Below, piece after piece: positions 9,895 to 20,885 of a DNA stretch of 64,000 nt (positions are counted from its first letter, which is position 1; every line of letters starts with the position of its first letter). The notes under the pieces are model-generated. The model did no database searches. It saw only the letters and a list, made by a program, of their open reading frames with translations, and had not been told where the DNA came from. Both the position numbers and the translations under genes were made by a program. The stretch comes from Symbiodinium natans (Eukaryota; Sar; Dinophyceae; Suessiales; Symbiodiniaceae). Where the stretch lies: NCBI GenBank assembly GCA_905221605.1, contig CAJNDS010002757.1, forward strand, positions 823,501 through 887,500, read 5' to 3'.

Positions 9895-11973
9895 ATGTTG
9901 TGCATTCGAATGATTACTGGCAGCGAGGTGGCTCGGCTGAGGCTGGAGGATTTGCGACGTGCAACTGAGACTGACTCCACGTGGCACGTGCGCGATCTTA
10001 AGCTCCATCTCCAAGAGCTTTGCGGGCAGCCTCGGTTTCGGCAGCGACTCCTGCAAGAGGATGGGCAGATACTGTCCGATGAGGCGGTTCTGGAACCGCT
10101 CCGGCCACGCGTACTGCAGCTAGTCTTGCTGAGCTTTGCCGAGGCTACTGCCGATCATATTGACAAGCTGCTGCAAGCGGTTGAAGACAGAAACGTGGGT
10201 AAAATGGAGGCAATTCTGCAGAGACCACAAGACCCGAGCTTAGCTAATCTGCGCAGCGTCGCGCCCCTGCACGGCGCCGCCGCGATTGGGAGCGACATGG
10301 CTGTAGCGCTGCTGCTGGAGGCTGCCGCAGACAAGGATCAAGTGACTACAAGTGGAGTCACGCCTCTTCTGCAAGCATCTCTGAATGGCCACCTGAAAGT
10401 TGCACATTTGTTGCTTGCAGCCGGAGCGGACAAGGATGCAGCCGACATGAACGGAGCTACGCCTCTTTACGTCGCATCTCAGAACGGCCACTTGGAAGTT
10501 GCACGTGTGTTGCTCGAAGCTGGTGTGGACAAGGATGCGGCCACAACGGATGGAGCCACGCCTCTTTGCGTCGCGGCTCAGAACGGCCACTTGCAAGTTG
10601 CGCGTTTGTTGCTTGAAGCTGGCGTGCACAAAGATGCAGCCACAACGGATGGAGCCACGCCTCTTCACATCGCATCTCACAACAGTCACTTGGAAGTTGC
10701 ACGTTTGTTACTTGAAGTGGGAGTGTCCAAGGATGCAGCCGACACGAATGGAGTCACGCCTTTTTTCGTCGCGTCTCTGAACGGCGACTTGGCAGTAGCT
10801 CGTTTGTTGATGGAAGCTGGCGTGGACAAGGAGTCAGCCACCATTCGTGGATGCACGCCTCTTATCGTCGCATCTCAGATGGGCCACTCGCAAGTTGTAC
10901 GTTTGTTGCTTGAAGACGGCGCGAACAAGGATGCAGCAGACACGCTTGGAATGACGCCTCTTTTCGTCGCATCTGAGAACGGCCACTTGGAAGTTGCATG
11001 TGTGTTGCTTGAAGCTGGTGTGGACAAAGATGCGGCCACAATTGATGGAGCCACGCCTCTGTTCGTCGCGTCTCAGAACGGCCACTTGGAAGTTGCACGT
11101 GTGTTGCTTGAAGCTGGTGTGGACAAAGATGCGGCCACAATTGATGGAGTCACACCTCTTTACGTCGCGTCTCAGAACGGCCACTTGGAAGTTGCACGTT
11201 TGCTGCTCGAAGCTGGTGTGGACAAGGATGCAGCCTTCACAAATGGAGCTACGCCTCTTTACATCGCATCTCAGAACGGTCATTTGGAAGTGACAGGTTT
11301 GTTGCTCGAAGCTGGCGTGGACAAAGATGCAGCCGGAACGGATGGAGCCACGCCTCTTTTCGTCGCGTCTGTGAACGGCGACTTGGCAGTAGCGCGTTTG
11401 TTGATGGAAGCTGGCGTGGACAAGGAGTCAGCCACCATTCGTGGACGCACGCCTCTTTTCGTCGCATCTCAGATGGGCCACTCGCAAGTTGTACGTTTGT
11501 TGCTTGAAGATGGCGCGAACAAGGATGCAGCAGACACGAATGGAATGACGCCTCTTTTCGTCGCATCTCAGTTGGGCCACTCGCAAGTTGTACGTTTGTT
11601 GCTTGAAGATGGCGCGAAAAAAGATGCAGCAGACACGCTTGGAATGACGCCTCTTTTCGTCGCATCTGAGAACGGCCACTTGCAAGTTGTGCGTGTGTTG
11701 CTCGAAGCTGGCGTGGACAAAGATGCGGCCACAATTGATGGAGCCACGCCTCTTTTCGTCGCATCTCAGAATGGCCACGTGGAAGTTGCACGTTTGTTGC
11801 TTGCAGCTGGCGCGGACATGGATGCAGCCATCACAACTGGAGCCACGCCTCTTTACATCGCATCTTATTACGGCCACTCGGAAGTGGCGGGTTTGTTGCT
11901 CGAGTTTTGTGTGCACGAAAGTGCAGGGTTCACCCGCGGGATGAGTAGGGGTTACAGTACAGGGTTTGTGTAG
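9895..11973 (+). CDS. Ubiquitin-like/ankyrin-repeat protein, intronless
   Basis: 692 residues. The ATG at 9895 is chosen because it begins MLCIRMITGSEVARL, matching the start MLRVRMLSGEV of the paralogue at 37020; the frame is open upstream but without an ATG in register. Residues 1-75 look like a ubiquitin-like fold, with the shared phrase QPRFRQRLLQEDGQ. From about residue 122 there are 17 consecutive 33-residue ankyrin repeats, mostly of the form TPLFVASQNGHLEVARLLLE then AGVDKDAA. The last repeat degenerates before a short tail and TAG at 11971. Ankyrin arrays bind protein partners; no catalytic domain is visible, so the role is probably scaffolding. No intron is needed, unlike its paralogue. 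The surrounding 9.8-12.0 kb has no telomere-like words, so a retrocopy origin is possible. Confidence 0.9.
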   Translation: MLCIRMITGSEVARLRLEDLRRATETDSTWHVRDLKLHLQELCGQPRFRQRLLQEDGQILSDEAVLEPLRPRVLQLVLLSFAEATADHIDKLLQAVEDRNVGKMEAILQRPQDPSLANLRSVAPLHGAAAIGSDMAVALLLEAAADKDQVTTSGVTPLLQASLNGHLKVAHLLLAAGADKDAADMNGATPLYVASQNGHLEVARVLLEAGVDKDAATTDGATPLCVAAQNGHLQVARLLLEAGVHKDAATTDGATPLHIASHNSHLEVARLLLEVGVSKDAADTNGVTPFFVASLNGDLAVARLLMEAGVDKESATIRGCTPLIVASQMGHSQVVRLLLEDGANKDAADTLGMTPLFVASENGHLEVACVLLEAGVDKDAATIDGATPLFVASQNGHLEVARVLLEAGVDKDAATIDGVTPLYVASQNGHLEVARLLLEAGVDKDAAFTNGATPLYIASQNGHLEVTGLLLEAGVDKDAAGTDGATPLFVASVNGDLAVARLLMEAGVDKESATIRGRTPLFVASQMGHSQVVRLLLEDGANKDAADTNGMTPLFVASQLGHSQVVRLLLEDGAKKDAADTLGMTPLFVASENGHLQVVRVLLEAGVDKDAATIDGATPLFVASQNGHVEVARLLLAAGADMDAAITTGATPLYIASYYGHSEVAGLLLEFCVHESAGFTRGMSRGYSTGFV
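10740..11500 (+). repeat. Higher-order duplication inside the ankyrin array
   Basis: Each ankyrin unit is 99 bp. On top of this, a block containing the unusual units NGDLAVARLLMEAGVDKESA and MGHSQVVRLLLEDGANKDAA occurs at about 10783 and again at 11377, exactly 594 bp (six units) apart with very few differences. This shows a recent multi-unit duplication or unequal exchange within the gene. Confidence 0.85.
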
Positions 11974-12903
11974 CACTCTTCCTTGAAGCCCTAGAGCCCC
12001 GAAGCCGAATTCCGCTCCTGCCCAAAGCCCAGAAATGAGACCCTGGGTCCCTGAACACGAAAGAAAAACACCCACCAGACCCCCAAAGCCCCGAAGCTCA
12101 AGCCATGAAAGGAGAATCCTCACCTGAACCCTCGCAGACCGGAAGTCAGGCTAACGACCCTACACCCGGAGCAGGAAGAATGGAATCCCCGAAGCCCCTC
12201 GACCTCTCGAACCCCGAAAGGAAGAGCAGCAAAAAAGCGTACTGAGCTAGAAACTAGAACCCCTAAAGCCCTACAAGCCCTATAAACCCCGAAGGCCCAA
12301 CAAGACTGTAGATAGACCCAAGAAACCTTATCAACCCTTCAACCCCCCCCCCCAAAAAAAAAAAAAAAAAAAAGAAAAACCTAAACCCGAAACGTGCCCA
12401 CACAAAGCCCCCGGTGAGGAATGCGGACGACGCGGGCCTGCTGGGCAACCAGGGCCCAGAGGCCCTTTAGTACCATAAACATATGTAGGGTTGAGGGTTG
12501 AGGGTTTGGGGTTTGGGGTTTGGGGTTACGGTTAGGTACTGGCACTATATGGTCGTTCAGCTCTCTCTATACAGAGAAGTAAGTACACCTTTGAAGAGAT
12601 GTGTGTATACGCCGGCATATGCGTCTGTGTGGTATGTGCAGTTGTTTGCTTATGAACGATATATATATATATATATATATATTCTCATATACAATATATA
12701 TATATATATATATACATATATGTATGTATGTATATATATATATATACACATATATGTGCATACATTATGTGTAGTGTTTTCTTACTATCGCAGAGAGTTT
12801 AGGGTTCAGGGTTTCGGGTCGGTTGGGTCTCTTTCGGCAGTTTCAGGGCAGTTCTCTGGCCCTAAACCCTAAACCCTAAACCCTTTCTCTTCCCCTCCTG
12901 CAG
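11974..12903. other. Spacer between the ankyrin gene and the first EF-hand exon
   Basis: C-rich degenerate CCCTAAA-like words follow the ankyrin stop codon. A poly-C/poly-A run lies at 12341-12373, TA microsatellites at 12658-12745, then CCCTAAA units at 12860-12883 lead to a pyrimidine-rich acceptor ending CCTGCAG at 12903. A short open island near 12415-12470 could be an upstream exon but is not supported. Confidence 0.55.
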
Positions 12904-12972
12904 CCCTCCTGGACCTTCCCCAACCCTTCAAAGGGCTTCCGCAAGCTGCTTGCCGGCAAGTACGGTTCCGTG
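12904..12972 (+). CDS. EF-hand/KYGN repeat gene 1, exon a
   Basis: 69 nt after a strong acceptor (TTCCCCTCCTGCAG). It reads PSWTFPNPSKGFRKLL then AGKYGSV. The KYGS motif is the conserved helix that precedes each EF-hand-like unit in this protein family. The donor is GC (GTG/GCGTGC), phase 0. The next exon begins AAAWRIALD, so the join restores the expected KYGSV-AAAWRIALD. Earlier exons probably exist but were not located. Boundaries come from reading, not from transcripts. Confidence 0.7.
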
Positions 12973-13555
12973 GCGTGCCCGGCCTGATTGTGTTAGGGTT
13001 TAGGGTTTAGGGTTTAGGGTTTAGGGTTTAGGGTTTAGGGTTTAGGGTTTAGGGTTTAGGGTTTCAGGGTGCTTGTTCTAGGTTTCATCGGGGCTGTGGG
13101 GGTTTGGGTGTGTAGTGTTCAGGTTAGGGTTGAGCGCTATAGGGCTCTATATAGGGTTTGCAAGGCTCCCAGGACTTCTTGGGTTTACAGGGCTTCCACA
13201 GTAGGGTCGTGACAGGTTCGCCGAGAGCCCTTCATTCATCTAGTAAGGCCTGGGCAGGGGGTTAGGGTTTGGGGTTTGGGATTTAGGGTTTAGGGTTTAG
13301 GGAGTTTAGGGTTTCGTCCTCAACTCAATGCAGAAAGTCGCAACATGTTGTTTGTCAAAAACGGCCCTGGGCCCACCCCGCGGCAAGCGGCACCGGGAGA
13401 CCAAACCGCGCACCAGGTCTTTAATGATGTCAACTAGTAGCGAGTCGGCATTTAGTTAGGATTCATGAGAATGAGGTGTCCGACACCCGTTACAGCCCGA
13501 AACCTACACCCGTTGCAGCCCAAAACCTGAAATCCCTGCAATCTAGATGTACACC

Positions 13556-13656
13556 TTGGGATGTTCCCCCTTTTCCTCGCAGTCCTTAACAGGGACTATA
13601 ACCGGGGGTACTATAATCCCCAGTAAGGACGGTTCGTATAAGAGAGAACATCCCAA
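13556..13656. repeat. 101-bp palindromic element, copy 1
   Basis: Terminal inverted repeats TTGGGATGTTCCCCC and (complement) at the right end, CATCCCAA. It is the same length and same end sequence as copies at 41805 and 47220. It lies within the intron 12973-13768. No coding capacity. Confidence 0.8.
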
Positions 13657-13678
13657 AGTTACACCCCCAAAACCTGAC

Positions 13679-13724
13679 CCTAAACCCTAAACCCTAAACC
13701 CTAAACCCTAAACCCTAAACCCCA
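13679..13724. repeat. Interstitial telomere-like array, CCCTAAA on plus
   Basis: About six perfect CCCTAAA units near the 3' end of the intron 12973-13768, whose 5' part (12993-13063) carries about ten TTTAGGG units in the opposite orientation. Confidence 0.95.
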
Positions 13725-13768
13725 AGCCCTAAACCCTGAAGCCCATGCACTCTACAACTCATGGCCAG

Positions 13769-13823
13769 GCCGCCGCTTGGCGAATTGCCCTTGACCCCGA
13801 TGGCAATGGCAAAATCTCCTTTG
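13769..13823 (+). CDS. EF-hand/KYGN repeat gene 1, exon b (calcium-loop exon)
   Basis: 55 nt: AAAWRIALDPDGNGKISF plus one base. The core is an EF-hand loop DPDGNGKISF with calcium ligands at positions 1 (D), 3 (D) and 5 (N), the central G and a hydrophobic at 8. Acceptor GGCCAG/G; donor GT at 13824, phase 1. The last base pairs with GA of the next exon to give Gly, keeping the reading frame. Calcium binding is inferred from the loop; the protein's cellular role is unknown. Confidence 0.75.
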
Positions 13824-13839
13824 GTGCGGCTGGCTGTGG

Positions 13840-13942
13840 GTTGGGGTTTGGGGTTTGGGGTTTGGGGTTTGGGGTTTGGGGTTTGGGGTTTGGGGTTTAG
13901 GGTTTAGGGTTTAGGGTTTAGGGTTTAGGGTTTAGGGTTTAG
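13840..13942. repeat. TTTGGGG array passing into TTTAGGG array
   Basis: Seven or so TTTGGGG units followed by seven TTTAGGG units at the 5' end of the intron 13824-14404. The two variants are separately homogeneous, which points to local amplification rather than random decay. Confidence 0.9.
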
Positions 13943-14404
13943 GTTAGGGTTCAGGGTTGAGTGTAGGGGGCCTGCTCAGGGTGTATCCCTACAGGCTTCG
14001 GAGGTTGAATTGTTGAACGGGCAGTAAAAACAGTTTCGGATTTGGGGTATGGGCCCTATGAGGGGTCCTCTCTTGAAGAGCAGTTCTTGTAGTTTACTTC
14101 AAGCTGCCAAGAAATGCCCACAGATTAATCAGTCCCCCCGCCCCCTTTTTTTTATTTTGAACGATTCTTACAACCTAAAGCCTTAACCCCCCCAAACGTT
14201 ACCAAACCTGAAACCCCAAACGCAACCCTTAACCCCAAACCATGACCCGCTGTAGGGCCTTCTAAAGCTTAAAACCCTAAGCCAATGTAGGGTCATTTTG
14301 GGGTGTTTAGGGTTTAGGGTTTATCCCCACAGCCTAAAGCCTCTGAAGCAAAGGTCCCCCTTAAACGATTATGAAGTTATAACACCCTTAAAGAGCTGCG
14401 CCAG

Positions 14405-14456
14405 GAGAGATGAACCATCGCTGTAGGCAGATCGGATTCACAGGCAACTTGCGGAA
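14405..14456 (+). CDS. EF-hand/KYGN repeat gene 1, exon c
   Basis: 52 nt coding EMNHRCRQIGFTGNLR plus split codons on both sides. The motif CRQIGFTGNLRK is the helix following the calcium loop in this family. Acceptor CGCCAG/GA fits the phase-1 end of exon b. The donor is GC at 14457, phase 2; the split AA plus G of exon d gives Lys. The in-phase joins on both sides are the main evidence. Confidence 0.75.
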
Positions 14457-14960
14457 GCCAGGCGCCCAGGCAACGCGGCTTAGGGTCTATAGGGCTTAGT
14501 AGGGATTAGGGAACCCGAAACCCCTAAGCTGCAAAGGGCTTGCGGCTTAGGGTTCAGGGCTTGGGGGATTTCCAGGCCCAAATCGCCCTCGGACTTAGCC
14601 GCAGGGCCCATGCTTTATGTCGAAGGCCTCCTAAGTTTCAACACCCCCAAGACATCCCAAGCCTGAATCCCCAGCCCCAATGCCCAACCCCAAGTCCCTA
14701 TGCCCGGACCCTAACGAGTAATTCTTCAAGCTAGGTTCCCTTTTTGGGTGTTTTAACGTAGTACGGCACCTGACAAAAGCACCCCCCAAAAGGGACTTTG
14801 CTTTAGAGAACACAAATAAACCCATCCCTTCAACTCTTAACCCTAAACCCCAAACCCTAAACCCAAACCCTAAACCCACACCCTAAACCCCCTAAACCCT
14901 AAACCCCCAACCCTGAAGCCTCAACCCCTAAACCCTCAACCCCAGGAAATGCCGTCCTAG

Positions 14961-15021
14961 GCTTTGGAGCGAGCTGGAGCCAGTGGAGGGCTTCATCTCC
15001 TTAAAGGAGATCGACCCAAAG
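14961..15021 (+). CDS. EF-hand/KYGN repeat gene 1, exon d
   Basis: 61 nt: one base completing Lys, then LWSELEPVEGFISLKEIDPK. This is a second, ligand-poor EF-hand-like unit (LWSEL...GFISLKEIDP). Acceptor TCCTAG/G; donor GA (AAG/GACCGG), phase 0. The upstream 14640-14940 is C-rich and the downstream 15040-15170 G-rich. Confidence 0.75.
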
Positions 15022-15882
15022 GACCGGCTTGGCAGGGTGTACAGGGTTTAAGGGGTCGACGGGGTTGCGGGGGGGGTTTAGGGTTTAGGGATTGGGGTGT
15101 AGGGTTTAAGGGTTGAGGGGGTTGGGGGTTTAGGGTTTAGGGTTTGGGGTTTGGGGTTTAGGGATCGCGGTTGAGGCTGTCAGAGAGGCCCCCCTCAACA
15201 GTCCTGCAAGAAGTCCGGAACATGGAGCCTTAGTCGATGCCGTTAGCCTAAACGTACACCGGCCACACTTCTTAACACTCTAACTCTAACCCTAGAATGC
15301 TATCTGCACCACAAGCCCTATAAGCCCCCTCCAGCCCTTGAAGCCAATACAAATCCTACAAAGCCATAGAAGCGCTAAAGAATCCCTGCAAGCCCTGTAA
15401 AGCCTATGAAGACTCCAAACCCTGAAGCCTAAACTTTGGTCTAGCAGCTTCGGAGTTGTCTCGTTCTGCTCGTCGGGTGTCCGTCTCCCCCTCCCCCCCA
15501 CCCCCCCCTAAACCCCTTCCTTTCATTCTCTTGCCCTATATCGATGAAGGGCAGCTCGAATTCCTAAGGCGCCAAACGTCCCATGGGCCTAAGCCCCAAA
15601 ACTTCGAAAACCCAAAAAGACCCACACAATATAGACCCCAAAAACCCCACAGTACTCGCCGACCTTATAAACCCTCACCTTCGGTTCGTATCAAAGTTCA
15701 AACCCTTCAACCCGAAACGGAGGAAATGCCCAAAAACCCTGCCAAAAAACCTGTAAAGACCTGCAAAAGCCCCAGGAAATACCCAAAAGCCCTGCAAAAA
15801 CCTATAAAGACCTGCAAAAGCCCCAAGAAGGCCTAAGAAGCCCTGTGAACTTCATATCTTGAAGCCAGCCTTCAGCAGCCAG

Positions 15883-15917
15883 GCGAACCAGGACTTAGAA
15901 GACTTCAGGCGCGCACC
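15883..15917 (+). CDS. EF-hand/KYGN repeat gene 1, exon e
   Basis: 35 nt: ANQDLEDFRRA plus two bases. It continues exon d (EIDPK-ANQDLEDFRR), matching the usual EIDPEA..DLEDFRR order of the family. Acceptor GCCAG/G, phase 0; donor GT at 15918, phase 2. Very short, so it rests on phase and register. Confidence 0.6.
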
Positions 15918-17722
15918 GTGCGTGCAGGGGGTCGAGAGGGGGTTTAGGGCTTATGGGGCTTAGGGCGTAGGGTTTCGGGTTTAGGGTTTAGGGTTTCGGG
16001 TTTAGGGTTTAGGGTTTAGGGTTTAGGGTCACCTTAACCTTAAACCTTAAACCCTAAACCCTAAAGTCCAGGGGCCGAGTTTGAGGATTCTGGTCCCCTT
16101 AAAGGGCCCCTTGCATATTATATGTGGGATTCCTTTTTGCAAGGGCCCATGCAGCTGCCCCAAGGTTCGGTTTCTGGAAACAGGGTTTAGAATTTAGGGT
16201 TTAGGGTTTGGGGTTTAGGGTTTAGGGTTTAGGGTTTAGGGTTAGGACGTCCAGCTATGCAATGGGCAGACATATCTGAAAATGCATTAATGGAGGAATA
16301 ATGGAGGTCCAAAATGCAGATCTTGACCTTCTCCATCGCAACAATGGGGGAAAAATGAAGACCCATTTCTCCTCCATTTTCTGGTTTCTGTATATAAAAG
16401 GCTGCATGATGGCTCCTACTTTTGTGTACGATATACACACATTTTCATACATGCTCGGTAAATCCCCGTCTATTTTTTCGAGAGTCCCCGACACCGAAAT
16501 TTATGGACGAGTCGCCTGCTGCCATAAATAGCCGCAGCCCCCGAAATATGCAACCCCCTTCCCCATCCGCCTGTTGCTACTTAGGGGTGGGGGGGGCGGA
16601 GGGCCATGCAACCCACACGAGCATCTATCCTGGCCCCGGCATCCCAACCCTCATTTTACCTTCATTCCTGCGGTGAGGCCCAGGCCAGCCTCCATTTTTC
16701 CGGCATTCCTGACAAATGGCTACCTCCATTTTTCCTCCATTTTTCCTCCATTTTCCTTGCAAAAATGGAGGAAAAATGGAGGAATAATGGAGGAAAAATG
16801 GAGGCAAAATGGGGGCTGCCAGGAACCTCATTCCAGAATGGAGGCAGAATGGAGGCAGGAGTCCAGCCTCATTCTGCGGGCGACCCCCACCCGGCCCTAC
16901 CGGGCATACCCCGGCACCCTTCTGCACTTCAAACTCGAACCGTTTGGAATCTCGACATTCAGACTGGCGTGCCCTGTAATTGTCCAGCTGCGCCGGTTTA
17001 AAGTAATGACGCAGATAAAGAAGTGCCAGGTTCTTGTTCACTAGACTTTTCAGCATCTGTCAGCTGTGATTTTGCTTTTGTGCCACACCTACCTGACGCT
17101 TGCGAGAAAAAGTGAGAAGCTAGAACGCCTTGATTTCGCCAGCATTCTTGATTGAGGCCAGGAATGGAGGCGGCTTTGCCTCCATTCCTCTACCCTCATT
17201 TTTTGGATGCTGCCCCCATTCTGCTATTCTGGGTGTCTGCAATGTTGGGCTTCATAAGTTTAGGGTTTAGGATTTAGGGTTTAGGGTTTAGGGTTTGTTG
17301 TTTACGCTGTGTGCGTCCCACGGGAAGAAGCACTGCGCCCTCCAGTCCTCAAACCCAAGTAATAAGCTGCTTCAGATTCATGCATTTTTTGTTTTGGGGG
17401 TACCAGGAGTTTAGGATGGTCTGTTGAGGTTTGGGCTTTTGAGGTTTTAGGTTGTTTGGGCTTTAGGGATTAGGGTTTTAGGGTAGCGTGGCAGGGCTGA
17501 TTGTTTCGATTGTCGCCTTCGTAGCAAGAGCCTTTAGCGTGTGATCATCGTGTTCTTCAAGCGGGAGCGCCCTGTGCAAACCCCCCTAAACCCCCCTTAA
17601 ACGCCTAAAACCCCCCTAAGCCTGAGCCTCTCCTAAAGCCCCTCCAAAACCCCCTTAACCCCCCCTGTAAGCTCCCTAAACCCTCAGCCATCGGCCTTCC
17701 AACAGCTGCGCCCTGCCCACAG
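15918..17722. other. Long intron with an ATGGAGG-rich insertion
   Basis: Starts G-rich (TTTAGGG words 15930-16025) and ends C-rich (17570-17700). The middle, about 16270-17230, is unlike the rest: it repeats AAAATGGAGG/CCTCCATTTT words in both orientations and has a hairpin at about 16723-16793. The several open frames in it share this simple composition and are not taken as genes. Confidence 0.55.
16723..16793. repeat. CCTCCATTTT / AAAATGGAGG hairpin
   Basis: The arm CCTCCATTTTTCCTCCATTT (tandem) at 16723-16753 is the reverse complement of the arm at 16761-16793 around a loop TTGCA. Related words continue to 16860 and recur at 16290-16376 and 17160-17215. Confidence 0.8.
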
Positions 17723-17760
17723 GGCCCTTGTTATGGAGAAGTACGGGAACATGCTGAATC
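17723..17760 (+). CDS. EF-hand/KYGN repeat gene 1, exon f (3' end uncertain)
   Basis: After acceptor CTGCCCACAG it reads one base plus ALVMEKYGNMLN, the family signature KYGNMLN. The one-base start fits the phase-2 end of exon e, giving ...EDFRRAP then ALVMEKYGNMLN. The usual continuation AW..ALD is not seen, and the 3' boundary could not be fixed. Confidence 0.6.
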
Positions 17761-20700
17761 CTGGCCTTGACAGCCCTAAATCCTACTCCCTACACCCTGA
17801 ACCCACTAAACCCTAAACCCTAAACCCTAAACCCTAAACCCTCCCTGCAGTGCCAAAAGCCCTGAAGCCTGCAATAATCCTTCCTAGACCGCAAGGGCCG
17901 GAATAAATACTACTAGTAGTTATTCCCTTATGGTCCCTATATAATATAACTATACAGTCATAGCCCCCAAAACCTTAGATGGTTTAGGGCTTAGGACTCT
18001 TAGGGTTTGGGGAATGAATGCCCTTGTGGCCCATATCCCTAAACCTCCATGACGGTACCCAGAAGCCCTTATGATTAGGGGGGGGGGGGGGGTTGCAGGA
18101 GCCCTAAACCCACAAAGGTACCCCAAAGCCTAAACCCTACAAGCTTCAGGATGTCGCCAAACTATCCATCTGCAGGGGCTTTGGCGTTATGATCTACGTT
18201 TTTTGTGTTGAGGACTCTACTGTAAGCTCAGCCCTCTCTATGCCCTAAAACCCCCAACCTCCACAAAGAAACTTATCACCAAGTGCCAAGGAATGCGTGG
18301 AGGGAGGGCCCGGGCCTCGGCGGCCTTCTGGGGAGCTTTTGTTGCGAGCTCAGGGTTCGTTTAGGGTTTAGGGCTTAGTGGGTTTAGTGGGTTTAGTGGG
18401 TTTAGTGGGTTTAGTGGGTTTAGGGTTTAGGGTTAAGGCTTTAGGGTTTTGGGTTTTGGGCTTAGAGTTGAGGGTACAGGGGCAGTACAGGGGCTACGAA
18501 ACTCCCTACACTCCCACGAACCCCTAACGCCCTAACCCTAATCCTTTTGACCCCCCCCCCCCCCCCAACTAACCCTGAAACCAAAATCCTAAGCCCTAAA
18601 ACCCCCTATACCACTACACCCCACAAAGAACTTTCTCTCCCTAAGCCCAAGCTTTCAACCCTCACTCCGGCCAGTTCCAACCTCTCCCCACCCTTCCAAC
18701 ATCAAACCCTATAAGCCCTAACCCTAAATCTCGCTAGCCCAGTGGTACCCTTCCCTTTTCTGTTGCAGAGTTCCATTATAAAGTAACCTTATTATAATAT
18801 GGTTACTGGGCTACCGAGAAATTCTACCTCCGCAGCCAAAAAGGTTTCAATCCAGAGAATCTCCCTGGCGTGTCCGAGAAGGTTTTCATCTCGAAGTGCC
18901 AGGACTATTTTTTTTGGGGGGGGGGACTTTGGAGGACTTAGGGTTCAGGGTTCATGCAGGGTTCAGGGTTTCTAGAATTTTGGGGTAAGCGCAAGCTTGA
19001 GTACAGGTTCCGCCTCTGACCCAGAACTTGGAGCCCCAAACCGACTCTCCCAGTGATGCTTCAAGCTTGGGCTGCCCTATGGTACCCAAAGCTTTTTTGG
19101 GGGTTTAGGGTTTAGGGTTTAGGGTTAGGGTTTAGGGTTTAGGGTTTAGGGCTTAGGGTTTAGGGTTTAGGGTTTAGGGTTTAGGGTTTAGGGTTTAGGG
19201 TTTAGGGGTTTAGGGTTTAGGGTTTAGGGCCCAAACCCTATAATATTCCTAAACCCTAAACTTCTAAGCCCTGAACTGTGGGATTTTCTACATCCTAGCT
19301 GTGACATGGTGGGGACTTTTGAGGGAATTTGTGCAACCCCAAAGCAAAACCGCAAGCGGTCCAAGTACTGAAAAAGTGGTGAAACAAACTTGGGCTTTGA
19401 AGCGCATCCTCTATTGGCATCTGGGGCACCGGATCGCAAAAGCTTGCAGAGCCCAAAACCCTTTGTGCAACTTGCCTGCGCTTGAGCAGTAATGATCTTT
19501 CCATTCGTAGGCAGAACTCAAAATCGTCGGGAGGCAAATAGAGCCCGAAATGGACCCTAAACAACCCACTTACTTGTTCTCGGCAAACGCTGGATTCTTA
19601 GGTATACTAGGAGAAGAGGTAGGTTTTGAGGGCTTCTTAAGCTAGATCATCCTGATCCTTGACCCTTGACCCTAAACCCTAAACCCTAAACCCTAAACCC
19701 TTGAAACTGAACATTTCTACGAAACGGTGGGTGCTGGGCTTCTTAAGGTACAGAGCCCAAGAGTTCCTTTAAGTCCCTAAGCAATCCCCTAAGCCCTAAA
19801 CCCCTGAACCCCTACACACCCGTATACACCCCTTAACCCTCAACTCCAAGGGGCCTAAAACCCTCAACCTAAACCCTAAAACCCCTAAACCCCTAAACCC
19901 TTAACCCCTACACCCGTGAAGCCTCAACCGAAAGCAATTTTGGAGCCCTCTAGCTGTGCAGCACTGAGTGCTGCAGCCGCAGGAGTTGGGTTTCGCAGGC
20001 CTGGGCGTAGGGCTTATAGGGCCTAGGGTTCAGGGTATATGGGTTAGGGCTTGGGGCTTGTTTCAGATTTAGGGTCCGGTTTGTGGGGATTAGGGGGTTT
20101 TGGGCGTTGGGGTTTGTATGTTTGTACGGTGTTTGAGGCAAAGGCTTCAGGGCTCCTGCAGCTCTGCGGACAGACGCGGGCGGTGTCAGAGGGCCTCGCC
20201 TGGCACCATGCATGTGACGCGAACATGGGGGGGGGTTTCCCGAAATTGTGGGTACCTTGTTGGGGTCCTTATCAGAAGGGGATCCTACCAAGTATTTGGG
20301 GGAGTCTATTGGGGTCCCTTATTTTTCGTGACCCCCCATATGATGTTGGTTCGCACGGTCTTGTGGATCAAGCTTTGTTCCAGCCCTGGGGGTGACATGG
20401 CTTTTGGGGTTGCTGGAGAATGGTTCAAGCGTCACGGGTGTCCGGAGGGTTTTAGTACGGGATGGATGGTCCTACGGAATCCTCTTGCAGCATTTTCGCT
20501 GTTGACATGGTGAAGACATTTGTGTAGCCATGCTGCGATCTTCTGGTCCCTCCGTGCTCCTACGCTCTTTTGGGCGCTGGTGGTTATGACAATGCCACAT
20601 GTAGGGCAGGGGAGTAGCGTGCGTGAGAGGTTTGATGTTCCAGAATTCTGTAAGGGTTTGAGTGTTGCCCTTCGCAAGCAGATCCTGCAGGCATAAACCC

Positions 20701-20843
20701 AGAAATGTCATGCTAGCAACCTGTCCACCCACAAAAGGATGGTGGTTGGGGCCGAAGCAGCACCCTAAGCTTAACCCTAAACCCTTAACCCTTAATTACC
20801 CTACAAGCCCTAAACCCTCACCCTGAACCCTGCCTACCTAGAG
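17761..20843. other. Repeat-rich interval with possible unlocated exons
   Basis: Alternates C-rich (17790-17850, 18500-18730, 19655-19920) and G-rich (18355-18470, 19095-19230) telomere-like DNA. Exon-like islands near 18847-18890 (after CTCCGCAG) and 19511-19556 (AELKIVGRQIEPEMD after a TTCGTAG acceptor) were noticed but have no supported phase. One copy of the GGGGGTTTCCCGAAAT repeat lies at 20222-20335. Confidence 0.5.
19098..19229. repeat. Interstitial telomere-like array, TTTAGGG on plus
   Basis: About eighteen TTTAGGG-type units with a few single-base variants (TTAGGG, GCTTAGGG, TTTAGGGG). Confidence 0.95.
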
Positions 20844-20885
20844 GCGACTGCAAGAAGCTCTTTAAGCTGCTACGAACGGATTGGA
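20844..20885 (+). CDS. EF-hand/KYGN repeat gene, exon g
   Basis: 42 nt: two bases, DCKKLFKLLRTDW, one base. The phrase D.KKLFKLL is the conserved segment ahead of the last helix of the family unit. Acceptor CTAGAG/GC, donor GC at 20886, phase 1. Joined to exon h it reads RTDW-S-RELKLEDFDP. Reading through the exon instead reaches a stop codon (20918-20920), which supports the splice. Confidence 0.7.

Noticed and set aside
10240-12123. Several long minus-strand and other-frame open frames across the ankyrin gene
   Set aside because: They mirror the 99-bp repeat period; the plus-strand frame with clear ankyrin units explains the openness.
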